DNA of 64,000 bases from Nectonema munidae (GCA_030549495.1 JAUIRK010001006.1:541501-605500); one strand, 5' to 3'. Shown: positions 46,701-58,905, counted from the stretch's first letter. Translations and numbers: made by a program. The notes: a model not told the origin generated them from the sequence alone.

Positions 46701-46719
46701 TAAACGATTTAAAAGTTAC

Positions 46720-47064
46720 TTTCATGCCAGATATCGAAAGTCTTGATTTTGTTTTCAATGATCTCTGAAGGGTGAATGACATGATCTCTTTCGAGGATTG
46801 CGGCGTAGATGAGTCCTGGGTATTCAGGCATAAAGCGAATCGAAATTTCCCACTCTTCTTTTCCATTCGGAGCGGGTTCGGTATTTTGGACGATCTTGAA
46901 GCCTTTGTCGTATGGATGAATCACGCGGTTGTTGTACAGAAAGTATGGCTCCATGTCGCTTCCTGTTTCGCACTTTGTTGTTGCATTCAACTGTATGTAC
47001 ATTCCCTGATAGAGTCCGACTCTTTGATGAGCCTCATCTTCATCTTCTATCTCTTCACAGAATC
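46720..47064 (-). CDS. Modular gene, exon D (module 4)
   Basis: This internal exon of 345 bases (115 codons) has acceptor atcaag and donor GAAA|GTAACT, phase 1 on both sides. It begins GFCEEIEDEDEA, an acidic lead with the first Cys. The second Cys is in NATTKCETG, 29 residues later; NAT is a possible N-glycosylation site. Then come PYFLYNNRVIHPYD, IRFMPEYPGLIYAAIL and the closing KIKTFDIWHE. Exon C lies only 1.4 kb upstream. The exon is richer in GC than the DNA on both sides, and its ends fit the other modules exactly, which argues for a live gene. Function unknown. Confidence 0.8.
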
Positions 47065-48240
47065 CTTGATTTGCAAGAATAAGTGCGTAAATATACGCAA
47101 CTAAAATTCAACACTTATACAAATCTATTGACATAGTTTTTCCATTTAACCTTATTATTAATCTTTATATTAATTAATTAAAAAAAACCCTGAGCTGAAC
47201 ACTAAAAATTTAATATATCGTTTTTACTTTAATTTCGTTTCATCAAATTTTAATAAATCAAATATTTAGAAATTGATTTTTTGCAAAATTTTGATACGAG
47301 TGCAGGCCGTGCATGAGCAAACGCTTTTGTTTACTAGTTAGTAATAAATGATATAATAATGTTAGATGCAATAATTATTTTTTAACTAATAAATACTCAC
47401 CATTTTTGGTTTAATTATTATAATAAGTCGGTAAAAATTCACTTATATTAAGGAAGACGCATTTTTGAAGAATTTTATTAGATTCCTAAAAATACAAAAT
47501 ATAAACTGTGAGAAATGTTTGATATGTTCACAAGACAAGCCGGATTCATTGATCCTACAGGAATTGACTTGGTTCTTTCATCCAACTTAGAACCCATGGA
47601 CAGTAACTTATACCGCAAATCTATACCTTAATATAGCTTAATATTAGCTTAAGAATCTAAAAAAGCTTAAGAAGCTCAAGAAATGAAGTAGTAAATATAT
47701 ACTACAGCTTCAGAGATCGATACAATCTTAATGTCAAACCTCATAGGTATGCAAACAAGCATACTACCTAGTAAGTAGATTAATTTTTGCAAGACAATAG
47801 AATGGTCACCAGAACACCGAATCGTAAAAACCTTTGAATTGTTTAGACCAAAAAATAGAATAAAAATATACAAAATAAAATTTTCCGTCATCTCTATTGT
47901 GTCACGAAAACTATCGAGCTACTGGATACGTAAAAGTGTAGATTTCACAGGATATTGAGAAAGCAAATATTGGCGCTCACTTATTATTCTTATTCCTATA
48001 TAGCAAAAGAAGCGTGAAATTTGACTACACTGGACATTTGCCCAGTTATAAAAGAAGATTGGTGCAGTCATAATAATTTCTGATTCGTTACTTACTGTAA
48101 GATTAACTCGTTGGTTATTTAGTTAGGCTATTCATTTAGAAAGATATAGTAATTAGTTATTTAACAGGTAAACAGTTAGCTAGTCAGATCATTGGCATTT
48201 ATCCAAACTTAAGACACTGAAAGAACACACTAGAAATTAA
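47065..48240. other. Intron between modules D and C
   Basis: AT-rich. Apart from the short repeat at 48246-48432 just beyond it, no element or exon was recognised. Confidence 0.5.
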
Positions 48241-48245
48241 AATTG

Positions 48246-48432
48246 TTTCCCATTTTGAGAACGTTCGTGCTAGGATTGTATTCTAGATCTCTTAGCTGTA
48301 TTCATATATTTGAAACATATATTCTTGTAAAATAATATATATCAAGGTATGTGAAATGGAAAGTCCCGGTAGACACTGGATTCAGCTACTGGCGAGACGA
48401 CGACATCCGTAATAATGGGTGAGAACTTCACA
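48246..48432. repeat. Short interspersed repeat, copy 3 of 3
   Basis: The most diverged and internally deleted copy. It keeps tttcccattttgagaacgtt, gctgtattcatatatttg, cttgtaaaataatatatat, ggaaagtcccggtagac and aatgggtgagaac. It lies in the intron between modules C and D. Confidence 0.7.
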
Positions 48433-48500
48433 AACAAAACGGATACAAAGATTTTGCATTATGTGTGAAATAGGATAGAGTGATGAGAAAAATTACTCAC

Positions 48501-48854
48501 TCTCGTGTTCTTCTTCACGTTGATGAATCTCAAAGGTCTTTAGGCGGTACACGTCGACGTACTGCCCGTCCACGGCTTCTCCAGCTTCCTTGATCACGAC
48601 ATAGACGTGGGTGTAAGATGTAGTTGGCGTGAAAGTCAGCGCTGCGTGAATAGTCCCCCTCCTCGGCTCTTGGCGCAGAACCTCGTTAAACTCCGCCAGC
48701 GTTTTGTCGATCAATTCTCCGTTTATGACGTAGTGAGTGTCGTACTGTCTTGGAGGATTGTTGCCACATATCGCTTCTGTTTTCAAGAGCACCGAACTTC
48801 CTTTGTTTATTGTTATGATTCTGTGGTTCTGTTCCAAGGTAAGGCGGCAATCAA
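48501..48854 (-). CDS. Modular gene, exon C (module 3)
   Basis: This internal exon of 354 bases (118 codons) has acceptor tttttaaag and donor CGAGA|GTGAGT (strong), phase 1 on both sides. It begins VDCRLTLEQNHR. The second Cys is in TEAICGNN, 27 residues after the first. Next are YDTHYVINGELIDK, a basic turn RQEPRRGT, AALTFTPTTSYTHVYVVI and LKTFEIHQR, ending in an acidic EEEHE tail. It is the most GC-rich of the exons and the best-kept example of the module, useful as a search query. Likely an extracellular disulphide-bonded beta-sandwich; no family name can be given. Confidence 0.83.
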
Positions 48855-49099
48855 CTTTAAAAACATTCAATTTTCATATAAGGAATATATTTCCAAAACT
48901 ACAGTTGATGTCAGTGAAACGTTGACTGTTTCAATAGTTGCTTAGTTAGTACTATTATTTTTTTATTGAATACTTCATAACTAAAGGGCAATTGAAAACT
49001 TTAAAATAATATAACGTATATTTTTGAATACATAAAGAAAATGCATACTTGATAAAAAGAGTTCTTACCTGAAGTATTTAATCAATACTTTTCTCCTTA

Positions 49100-50150
49100 G
49101 AAGTGAGAGTAAACTTCTGACTAAAGAAGTTGAAGTGAAAAAAATTTCACAGCGATTTAAAAAAATACAAATATCAATGTCTATAGTTTACTACAAACTT
49201 TATAATTTAGACACTTCCAAATCTCCAAGAATTGACAACAGTTCACCTCTTTTTTTCAAAAGACTCTTTAATGTTTTAGCTAAACCTTTGACTATTTTAT
49301 ATAACAAATCGTTAGTCGAATGTAAACTACCAGATGCATGGAAGTTAAGTTGTATATCACCAATTTACAAAAAAGGTGAGAAAAAAAATATTTCTAACTA
49401 TAGACCAATTTCAATTAACAATGTAATTTTTAAAGTATTTTAGTCAATAATAAAGGATGAAGTTGTTAATCATCTTGAAAAAAACAAACTGATATCGAGA
49501 CATCAACATGGTTTTCTTCCAAAAAAGTCAACAATAACAAACTTAATTGAATTTTCTAATTAATTTTCTTTAGAATTGAATAATAATAAAACGGTAAATG
49601 TGTCTATATTTAAACTTTAAGAAAGCTTTCGAAGCTGCCCCAAAAGACTGATATTAAAACTGAAATCTTTCGGTATAAATAACCATCTCATAGAATGGTT
49701 GAAAGATGATATTTTTAACAGAAAATTTGTTGTTCGATTGAATGAAATCTGTTCAAAAATCTCAGAAATTATAAGTGGAATCTCACAAGTTCAGTATTAT
49801 GACCGATATTCTTTTCTATATTCATGAATGATAAGTGATCATTTGAAATCAAATGTAAAAAACACAATGATTTAGGATTAATTGTTGATTCAAAATTTTC
49901 TTTTTCTGATCATGTTGTAAAGAAAGCTTTCTCTATATTACACATGTTAAACAATACTTTTGTGTCCATCTGTTCAAAGAGTATTTACAAAACACTTGAA
50001 AGGAATGCAAAGTTTATGTTACATTAGAAGATTGCAGAAAATTAATCTTCTTTCTTTGTATTACAGAACCATTAAATTTATAGCATTAACATAGCTCAAA
50101 ATTAACTTTTTTTATAAGTTTATAAAAATTATGCCCAATTTGGTCACCTA
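49100..50150 (+). mobile_element. CR1/Jockey-type LINE RT, heavily broken
   Basis: The plus strand has LDTSKSPRIDNSSPLFFKR, LPDAWKLSCISPIYKKG, NISNYRPISINNVIFKVF and KNKLISRHQHGFLPKKST, all in the order of LINE RT fingers. A disturbed motif A (KKAFE-like) near 49620 and a degraded thumb follow. Motif C was not found. It is 5'-truncated near 49100 and decays towards 50150. Confidence 0.72.
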
Positions 50151-50267
50151 AAAAAGGAAGAACCAAAAACGATTTTCTTCTTTCTGCTGTATGAAAAATT
50201 GTATTGTTTTTCTCATTAATTCCTTACCCTAACCATTGCCATGCTATTTTTGATTACTCAGTGACAA

Positions 50268-50293
50268 GGGGGAGGGGAGGGGGGGGGGGGGGG
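50268..50293. repeat. Poly(G) run
   Basis: A G-rich run broken only by a few A, ending in an uninterrupted stretch of G, just upstream of a copy of repeat R2. The same association occurs at 34203, suggesting the G run belongs to that repeat family. Confidence 0.7.
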
Positions 50294-50389
50294 CTTTTTT
50301 GATCCCCTATCTCTTCTTTTTTACTAAAATATTTTTACAAAAATTCCTGCGTGAACCAACTAAATAATTGATTGCAAATCTGATCATGT

Positions 50390-50650
50390 CATATATTTAC
50401 TATAAAAATCCAAACCTGTCAATCAATTACAAATATATAAACTTCTAATTATATTATAATTCTACAATTTTAGCTTAATATTGTCTTAATTTATCTAATA
50501 AACTAATTTTTGGTGATTACGTCACGCAAAATATTTCAGCCGTTAGTAATATAGGTTTTTTGGCAGGTGACTTAACGCCAAACATTTATTTCAAATATTT
50601 TTAAATAAACTCATTCATACACAGCAAATCGAACATGCATGAAATTGTAT
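50390..50650. repeat. Dispersed repeat R2, copy 2
   Basis: Shares with 54480-54780 cctgtcaatcaa, ttctacaatttt, ttaatattgtct, aattcatttaataa-type sequence, then ccatacacagcaaatc-type and aacatg at the right end. No coding. Confidence 0.6.
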
Positions 50651-50749
50651 GAAGGGTTCGAAGTAAAAATTGTCTTACTTACTTTTTTTATATTTTCTAT
50701 AAGTTCATGCTATTTATAGTCTACAATATCATACATAATTACATAAAAG

Positions 50750-52300
50750 TTCTTCTTCTTTCCCTACACCCAAAGAAGTTGGGGGCCGGTGGCTATGCTC
50801 CCAATCCTCCACTTCTTTCTGTCTTGAGCATGACATTCTTCCAATCCAATTTTGACTGGCGTCTTTTTAATTCCTTTCCATCTTTTGAAAGGTCCCTCTT
50901 CTGAGAGAAGGTCTTTCCATCTCTCTTCCTTTTTCCCATTATCGGCCAATCCATTATTCTGCGGGCCGCGTCCTTCTTTTCTTTTCTAAGAACATGCCAA
51001 ACCATCGACTACTTCGTTCAATCACACTCATCACGCTAACCATAACCTTACTCTTTTTTCTAACTTCTTCATTCTTCATGTGATCTTTCAGTGAGGCTCC
51101 TATTATTTTATTCAGCATACTCATTTCGGTTGTTGCAAATTTAATCTCATCTTTCTTCTTTAAACTCAGACACTCTGCTCCATATGTCATGGCTGGTCTT
51201 ATAATAATTTTTGTATAAATTTTTGCCTTTAACTTTATTGTAAATCTTTTTTCGTACATGATTGCTTTAACTTCATTCCACTTTACCCAGCTAGCGTTTA
51301 TTCTTGCTTGTACCTATTTTTCGCAGCTTCCACTTCCTATAATCAATGATTATAGAGATAAATACCCAAGATATTTAAAACTACTCACTTGATTCAATTC
51401 TTTGCCATGACGATCCATACTTTTTAGTTTTTCTTCCTTACTTCCTCTGCCTTCCATCATTTCTGTTTTTCCAGAATTCCAGACATTCCAGAAATCCAAC
51501 TTTTTCCAAACATGTTTGCGATAAAAATATTCTGTTCTGCAGATTTTCTTTACTCTCAGCCAAAATTACCAAGTCATATGCAAAAAGTAATTCCCATAGT
51601 TCTTCCGCTCTAAGTTCTTCAGATATGGCATCAATGGCAATAGCAAACAAAAGTGAGCTCAAAGCTGAACCCTGATGCACACCAGCTTTAACCCCAAAGG
51701 CTCTGGAGAGACAATTTGTCGTTCTATCCGTACTTTTACTTTCTTTATACATTTCAACTACTATTCTGACTATTTTTTCTATAACCTCCTTTTTTCTCAA
51801 ACAGGCGTAAACTAATTCTCTGGGAACACGATCATAGGCCTTTTCAAGATCTACAAAACCACAAGAGACTGACATATCTCCTTCTAACTTCTTTTCTATA
51901 AGTTGTCTAGCAATAAATATAACATTCACTGCTTTTTTTTTGGCATAAAGCCGAATTGTTTGGGATCTATATTCACTATTTTACGTATTCGTTTCTCCAT
52001 TATTCTTTTAATAAGTTTGAATGAGTGCTCCAAAATTTATGCCTCGGTAGCTACTGCATTCAAAAATGTCTTTCTTCTTTTTATATATGGGTAAAATCAA
52101 ACTCCTTTTCCAGTCATTTGGAATTCTCTCATTTATCCATACTTTGTTCTGCAACTCCGTCATCCACTTTATACAGATTTTGCTACCAGCTTTCAACATA
52201 TCTATAGTTACTTCACTTATTCCAGCCTTCATTTTGAATATAGTGTTTTCAATTTCATTTTGCTCTATTTCTTTTTTACAGAAAAGTTGAAACATAGGAA
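50750..52300 (-). mobile_element. RTE-like LINE reverse transcriptase with GAA-type tail
   Basis: In minus order: KMKAGISEVTIDMLKAG, WKRSLILPIYKKKKDIFEC, SSYRGINFG; motif A CGFVDLEKAYDRVPREL (51830); motif B GVKAGVHQGSALSSLLFA (about 51640); a motif C relic LLFAYDLVILAES, where the second D-containing pair reads YDL rather than ADD. The thumb has IIIRPAMTYGAECL and RSSRWFGMFLEKK, and the C-terminus KDRKKW and SIATGPQL. A GAAGAA-type tail lies at about 50750. There are several shifts. The motif C change would abolish activity. No endonuclease is attached. Confidence 0.8.
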
Positions 52301-52399
52301 TATGAAGTTTTTGGCGAAAAATTATTTAATCAAAAATAGCAACTTTGCGCTTTACTTACTAGTATTTATTGAAACAAAAACATTTAGTTGTAAATAATT

Positions 52400-53926
52400 A
52401 TTTATTCACGCTCATAGGCACTTGCAAATGGAATCTGCGCCTTTAGAGCTATCTTTGAAACATCAGGATAAGACTGAGCCATTTCAATCCAAAAATCGCT
52501 GCGAGACATCTCACTGAAAATGTGCTTTACCATCTTAATTACATCATTAATTAAATCAATAAACTGTTCTTGAATAAAATGATCTTCTGAAGGCAGAACA
52601 TTAATGGAGAGTACAAAAAAAAGTTCTTCTTTTTTAAATTGGAATACCATAACTCCAGCTTCACTTTGAAAGCTGTCAATTTTTCGCGATTCTTCCCTGA
52701 AGCCCAAATTGATGGAATTCACAAATTCAAATATGTCCACCAAAAATGGCAGGAATAAAAGAAAACGAACATCAGAGTTTGCGTGTAAGTCTGGCTTAGT
52801 ATTCTTTAAAAATTGCTGCATTTCTTCACGTAGTATGAAAACTCTCTTCCAAACTTTTCCTTTGGATATCCACGTAACGCGTGAGTGCAACAAAAGTGTT
52901 TGAAATTCGGAATCACTTTCTTTGCATAACTCGGAAAATAAACGAGAGTTGAGTGCATTCGCTCTAAACTTAACTGCTCTAATCACTTCACCAAGGACAT
53001 TGGTTAACTCATCTGGCACGGTTTTCATTATTAAAGCTTGCAAATGTTAAATTATTAAGGCAAAGACAGAAAGTTCAGTGTGTACCAATAATATCTAGAG
53101 ATTTTTGTTCAACCAAAGTTTGAAAGTTTTCAGATGAAGCATCGCAAGTACACAATCAAGTTATTCTGATGCTAAGAGTTTCGTAAAAGAAAAATTCATC
53201 TGCTAGGTGCTTGTCATATACATATCGTACGTAGATGCAAAGTTGTGCTAAGTTTGCGACATCTGTTGGTTCATCAAGCTGGATCGCAAAAAATTTGAAA
53301 GTTGAATTCTGAATCTTCGAGATCACATGCGACAGTATGTTATCATACATCTCCTCTATTCGCCTTATAACAGTATCATTTGACAAGGACAAATGCTTTA
53401 GTTTTTCAAGTTCAGAATTTCCGAACCCATTTCATTCAGTAGATAGTCTGTAATATGTGATTTATGGATTATACAGATGGAAATTTTTCACATAATTGTG
53501 GTCGAAGTACAGAATTGAAAACTGGTGGAATTACTGATCAATATTTATAACAAATTATAGTAATACAATCGGTACTTTTTTTTTAACTGGTCTACATAAA
53601 GAGGTGGTCAAGTTACAGAGCGGTCGAAAAAAGAGGTTTTATTAAAACCTCTACCTATTAATTAAAATAAACAAATATTCTATTTATTCGATTATCTGTA
53701 CTGTAAAAACAATGTTTAGCGCGTTACATCTCTATCGCTTTGAAATAAACCCCTACCTATGCACTACTTTTTAATTCTTTCGTTTAAGGAATTCCAACAC
53801 AGAATTAAAAAAAATTCAGACCTTGTAACAGTCGTAAATATCTAATAGTTTCAATTGAGTGACCTCTTAGCGGACCCTTTGGAATTTCTTATTAGGGGAC
53901 CGCGGACCCCAGTTTGAGGAACACCG
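52400..53926 (-). mobile_element. hAT transposon, ZBED5/SCAND3-like transposase
   Basis: The right end near 53926 is an altered hAT terminus (gtttgaggaacaccg), preceded by ggaccgcggacccc as in many ZBED5-type elements. Minus-strand coding: LSLSNDTVIRRIEEMYDNI, FAIQLDEPTDVANLAQLCIY and VRYVYD at 53156-53392 (catalytic half), then a 213-residue frame at 52405-53043 with LCKESDSEFQTLLLHSRVTW, ISKGKVWKRVF, FLLFLPFLVDIFEFVNSIN and SYPDVSKIALKAQIPF. The final SYLCE..FS block is lost: the frame ends SAYERE just where an unrelated stretch begins. The N-terminal finger was not found. Confidence 0.83.
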
Positions 53927-54049
53927 TTCTACATATTACATGATACATATTCACAAAAATTCTGAAACACATAAGAAACCCTTGCTTTGAATATTTAAAA
54001 CATAAAAATTTATTTGAGCATGTTTTTTTTCTTGCAGAGTACATTGTGA

Positions 54050-54470
54050 AGATCGTTAAATTCAAACTTTAGATGATTCCCTTTGCGAAATTAATTATCG
54101 TTTAATTGATGAAGAAGTTGAAGAAATTTATGTTTCATTAGGAGATAGAGTAAATAGAACAATAACATGGAGTACCCACGAGCCGGTTAGAATAGAAAGA
54201 CAAAGAGCAGAAGATGTTATAAGAGATTAAAAAGCCTGGGTTTGACAAAAAATGAAAAAAGTGTATTAGATTCATGGGAGTTTTTCTTTGAAAAAACATA
54301 ATTGAAGAAATTTTGAAACACACTAATCTACGTATAAATAATTGCATACAACAAGCAGATTTAATTGAAAAAACTTAAACAAAATAGAATTACATGTGTT
54401 AAAACTCTATGTAAAACTGAACTATATGCTTACATTGGGCTATGTTATCTCGATTTCGAATCTTATGGTG
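54050..54470 (+). mobile_element. piggyBac transposase N-terminal remnant (PGBD4-like)
   Basis: The plus strand reads LDDSLCEINYRLIDEEV, TITWSTHEPVRIERQRAEDV, KSVLDSWEFFFE, then IIEEILKHTNLRINNCI, and RITCVKTLCKTELYAYIGL. This is the lead and first helical block of PGBD4-type piggyBac proteins, spread over three frames. No catalytic Asp region follows. It is short and old. Confidence 0.6.
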
Positions 54471-54479
54471 TCACTCACT

Positions 54480-54780
54480 TATTCTTTATAAAAGTTAATT
54501 AAGCCTGTCAAATAAATCAATCAAACCTTTCAATCAATGCCAAATTTTTAAACTTTAATACTTTCATTTCTACAATTTTTTGGTTAATATTGTCTGAATT
54601 CATTTAATAAGTCAAATTTTCGCAAATAATTCACTCGCATCATTTCACCTTTCAGTAAATTAGCTTTGGTAGGTAGGTGGGAGGGAATTAACACCAAGCA
54701 ATTTTCTTCGTACTTTTAAAATAAACGTATCCATACACAGCAAATCCAACATGTTCAATTTTGATTCTGAAAATATAAAA
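54480..54780. repeat. Dispersed repeat R2, copy 3
   Basis: See 50390-50650. It keeps ttctacaattttttggttaa, aattcatttaataag and atccatacacagcaaatcc. A gtaggtaggtgggaggg stretch takes the place of part of the copy 2 interior. Confidence 0.6.
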
Positions 54781-54913
54781 ATCGTAATAAAAAATCAAAT
54801 TTAAGAATTATAATTTTTTTTAAATATGAAATGAATTTTTGAAAAGACAATATTGTACGAATTTCACTACCTACTAAACTACTTATTTCTAATTTTAGGA
54901 TTTAGGCCTAAAA

Positions 54914-55565
54914 TGAAGAGGCAACAAATTATATTGGAGTTTGTAGGACAAATATCAAGAAATGAAATTTCATAGCAAGACGCTGGTGAGAAAGAAGCAC
55001 AGGCAACTTCTCTGAATGATGCTAATGGTACTTCTGTTTGTGAGGCTGTGCAAACTAGATATGAGGCAGATACATCAGCGCCTCAAGACTGTTGCAGTAT
55101 GGAGCAATATGAGAGATTCAAGAAAAAATATGATGGGTTGATTGTTCATAGTAAGAAACTTGATTGTGATCACTGTGCCAAATTTGATTCCATAAACATG
55201 AAGGGATCACATATCGATGGAATGGGGATGCTAGAGTATTGTAGCCTCAGAAAAAGAAAAAACAATACCCCAAACATCTCTCAGAAAAAAATGACCGAAC
55301 ATTTTTCATCAAAAACCCACGAAATTTGTGTTAATCATCTACGAGATCGTGCAGATGATGCAAACCCGAATCATATTGACAAGTTTTCAACACAGTATAC
55401 AGTTTAGAAGAGAGAAGCAGGCAATTTTTTGATGTTGAAGAAGAGATTGAGCTTCAAATAAAAAATGGAGTTGATATGGGTGTTGGACTTCATTCTCGTA
55501 AAACTGCCGTGAAAATAGTTGATCTCATTGCAAAGGAGATAAAAAAAGAAATATTCACTGATTAA
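54914..55565 (+). mobile_element. hAT transposase N-terminal part, C17orf113/ZNF862-like
   Basis: The plus strand starts MKRQQIILEFVGQ. Near-complete N-terminal blocks follow: EQYERFKKKYDGLIVHSKKL, DCDHCAKFDSINMKG (Cys pair of the finger), EYCSLRKRKNN, KKMTEHFSSKTHEI (His pair). Next, after a shift near 55405, come EEIELQIKNGVDMGVGLHSR and IVDLIAKEIKKEIF. This order matches C17orf113/ZNF862-type hAT-derived proteins. It has one in-frame stop after RNEIS and one shift, and the catalytic half is missing after 55565. A transposon remnant fits better than a host gene. Confidence 0.7.
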
Positions 55566-56149
55566 TATATTATTTAAAATTGTGCAAATTGCAAAATAAA
55601 GGTAACAACTTTTGTAACTTCATCTCGTCGAATGAGGTGTATCAAATCTTACACTTAGCAAAATATGAACAGAAAGTTGAAACTTGTCTCTCTAATCGTT
55701 TGTATCAAAACACGCACATAGCTAACTTTGGAATAGAAACCACTGTAGTATACAGGTTCGGAATGAAAAACAAGTTGTCTACCCGCGTTCAACCTTACAG
55801 GTTATGAGATTATATATATACAAACATTAAATAATACATCCAATCAGATTATTTTCATGAAAGAAAATTACAATTTCAGAGATAAGTGTTTTGAAATTTT
55901 GTGTAGAATTTTGAAATGGTGCTTTCAATATGTATGCAAAATATTGTTTGAAAATTTTTATTTTAAGTATTTTTTCAGTATTTTACCATTTTTATATTTA
56001 AATATATAATAAGATCTGGCAAGATGTCTCCCTGAGATTTTGCGAGACCTCTTATAATTATGATATGATTTATTATCATTTCACTGTATTTTATTTAGTT
56101 TTAGTGTTTTAACATTAGAAAAATATTATTTTATTGGTTGCTGAAGTCA

Positions 56150-56290
56150 GGAAAAATGACAAATTGTATTTACATTTTCTATTTTGACGGGAAAAATACG
56201 CCTTATTCAAATGTCCATTTTGTCAAATGTGCGTTTGATATGCTTTTTGTTCTCCAAATGTCCGTCGGCTAAATGTCTATGGGCCAATGA
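56150..56290. repeat. Short repeats of an AAATGTCC type, possible transposon end
   Basis: aaatgtccattttgtcaaat, caaatgtccgtcggc and taaatgtctatgggccaatg recur within 100 bases immediately beside exon B. Such ATGTCCG-rich stretches are common at ends of small DNA transposons in animals, but no inverted partner was found. Confidence 0.4.
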
Positions 56291-56323
56291 TCCGGGTACC
56301 TGTACAATAGCAAACAAACTTAC

Positions 56324-56659
56324 TTTGAGCGAAGACAGTGAAAGTCTTGAAGGCGTTTCTTGAAATAAAATCATCAGTGTGAGACCTTTGTGGACTTACC
56401 AACGCCTGGACACTCGTTTCTTCTTCGCTAGGAACGAAGGATAACTCTGTTGTGATCACGACTTTACCTCCAACAACGTCGCGTTGCATTTCTTGAGTGT
56501 ACTCCCTCAAAAAGGGAACTACAACTTCCCCATTTACGCTGTAATGCGCAAAGTAAGGGGTGAGGGGGTTGGAACACTCGACTCTCATCACCAAGTTTGC
56601 TTCTTCGTGCTTATTTACGTGATGTCGCTCTGCCACATTACTGTCCAAAAGTCTGCAAT
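56324..56659 (-). CDS. Modular gene, exon B (module 2)
   Basis: This internal exon of 336 bases (112 codons) has acceptor ttattttag and donor CAAA|GTAAGT (consensus), phase 1 on both sides. The first residues read DCRLLDSNVAER; the second Cys is in MRVECSNPL, 27 residues on. Then come PYFAHYSVNGEVVVPFL, VVITTELSFVPSEEET and NAFKTFTVFAQ. It resembles module C most closely at the start (DCRL) and module A at the end (LSFVP, then KTF). A run of short repeats lies just downstream in the intron. Function unknown; the two Cys probably pair. Confidence 0.82.
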
Positions 56660-58550
56660 CTAAAATAACACGATTATGCTCATTTGATTTCAAGAAAGTT
56701 ACGGATTTATATCCTTTCTAATAAATTTTACAATTTATACATGAGATATAATAGGATATTATACTGATCAGAGCAGCTTGTGATATATGTTCAGTATATC
56801 ATGAAGAAAGCTACAAATAAATTTGTATGTAAACGTAAAAAGAAGAAATATATATTTAATTTATACATGAAATAGATCCTTAACTTTATATACATGAAGA
56901 TATATAATATTTCATCTGAGAATTTAACTATGTATATTTATAATTGAGGCATAAAGCCTTAAAATTGTTTGCCCCTCCCCTCCTAAGCCAAATTGATGAC
57001 TGCACCACTGGTTAGAAGAAGAAAGATTACGAATGCACAATTAACAAGAAAATACACCTCGATGGATGATAATGTGTAAATAAATAAAAAATATAAAAGA
57101 TTCATGTGGCATTTATTTGCATACAGAAACTTAATTCTATATGTAACAAAATAAGAAATAATATAACTGAACAAAATAATATGTTTTGTTGAGATAATAG
57201 ACAGAATTAACTATTATTGTGCACTTATATTACAAAAATAATACTTGTAACTCAAAGCTTTGAGATGCCTCCTTCAATTTTATATCATTTCTTTTGTATA
57301 CATATTATTATAATCAGTTAACTTGATACCTCCTTTTATTTTATATCATTTCCTATATATTCTTAAAAGAAAACAGTTACACCTATTAAACTATAAAAAG
57401 GAATATATCCAGAATATATTCAATATTCCTCAATTCTATTATATAATCGGTTAATAAACCCTCCTTGAAATTTTGTTTAGATTCGAATTCTGAAGATGAT
57501 CTTCTATCGATAAACGTTTCTTTCATTTTATTTTGATAAATAAATATTTAATATTTGTGAACCATCTTGATGCATAAAAAAATAATTAACATTAAAAATT
57601 AAGTGTTTAAAAAATATTGAATATTTTTTTGGGCAAGAAAAACACTTTTTTATAGTACAGGAGGTATCGTATTATTTTACCAATAAATTTTTGGTGCAAT
57701 TTTTGAAAGAGTTTTTACTTAAATGCGTGAATTCTGTAATATTCGTGCTTTAAAATTCGTTCAGAAAATTAGGTATTTTATACCCTATTTCTTGCTTACA
57801 TTTATTTGCTTTAGACCTAGCAATCAAAAGATTTAATTTTGTTCTTGTTATTATGATTGTGTAAATCATAATTAAACTTCTATATATTTGCATAATTTAT
57901 CCGAAATAAACCATGAATAATGTCATAAAAATTCAGAATTTTATATTTGCACATGTCCTGTATTTTAAGACAATTTATCATATAAAATTTACTGTCAGTG
58001 TGTTCATTATATTCCAAATTTTAATGTACTTCTCAATAACTTCTTTTGAATAATGAATATTCTATCAAGATTCGCAAAATGAAGTTGTATGTATTTCAAA
58101 GGGCAATATAACCAGCTCACAGAAATAGTTGGAAACAAACCTTCTTAATTACAACAATATAAATAAATGAATATCTACAAAAGAGCAACAACCGTTGAAC
58201 TAACATGGGGAATATATAAATCTAAATATATATCAAATTATACATCTATATATGTTATAAATTATATATAGGTTATAATATGAATGGAAAAAAATTACAA
58301 AATTAAACAATTATATTATATAAAGTATATGTTCTTTAAATCAAGACTTTTGGCTATTAATGTTTTAACCATTTTTAAATCGGGAAAATTTAAACCTTCA
58401 TGTTCTAAAACTTTTGTTTAGATGAGTTCAACCTGTAAAACGGAACAATTGCAATCAAAATGTCTCCCAGAATAGTTTTTGGTATTCGAGTTAAAAGACA
58501 TGAGGATGAGGTTATCCAGGATATAGAGGGTAAAGATTTATAGAGGTAGT
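56660..58550. other. Intron between modules B and A, no further exon seen
   Basis: AT-rich with long AT repeats near 58200-58330. No module landmarks (paired Cys, L.F.P, KTF.I) on the minus strand and no transposon recognised. Confidence 0.45.
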
Positions 58551-58559
58551 TATGAGTGA

Positions 58560-58905
58560 TAAAGAAAGATCAAAAGTGTGAAGGTTTGGGACTTTTAGTA
58601 TTCTATGTTTGGAAAAAAATTTGTTGTGTTTGAGAATCATCCTATATCATATATATACCTCATAATTTTTTGTCCAATTTTGAATACATTAATCACATTT
58701 TTATGACCCCAGAGTAGAATGCAGTAATACAAGTGGGGTAAGATGAAGGAATTATAAATACATAGTTTCAATTTAGGGTTGAGTGTATCCTTTATTTTTT
58801 ACAATTCCCTTCACTCACATGGTTCAACTTAGTTGATAAATAAGAGATAGGAGAACACCAGCTCAAATTACTATCTAATACTAAGTCCAACAGATTGAAG
58901 TTTAT
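58560..58905 (-). mobile_element. LINE RT C-terminal fragment
   Basis: The minus strand has SNLSWCSPISYLSTKLN, then LKLCIYNSFILPHLYYCILL, WGHKNVINVFKIGQK: the thumb and tail of a CR1/Jockey LINE. It ends exactly where an opposite-strand LINE piece begins at about 58905, a head-to-head junction. Confidence 0.65.

Noticed and set aside
46772-47104. Plus-strand 110-codon frame over exon D
   Set aside because: Antisense of the module D exon; the minus strand carries the conserved motif set and matching splice phases.
48607-48945. Plus-strand frames of 112 and 62 codons over exon C
   Set aside because: They are antisense shadows of the module exon and have no homology or splice logic of their own.
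56170-56290. Promoter or operator elements from the repeated AAATGTCC motif
   Set aside because: It lies downstream of exon B within an intron and resembles transposon subterminal repeats; no regulatory evidence.
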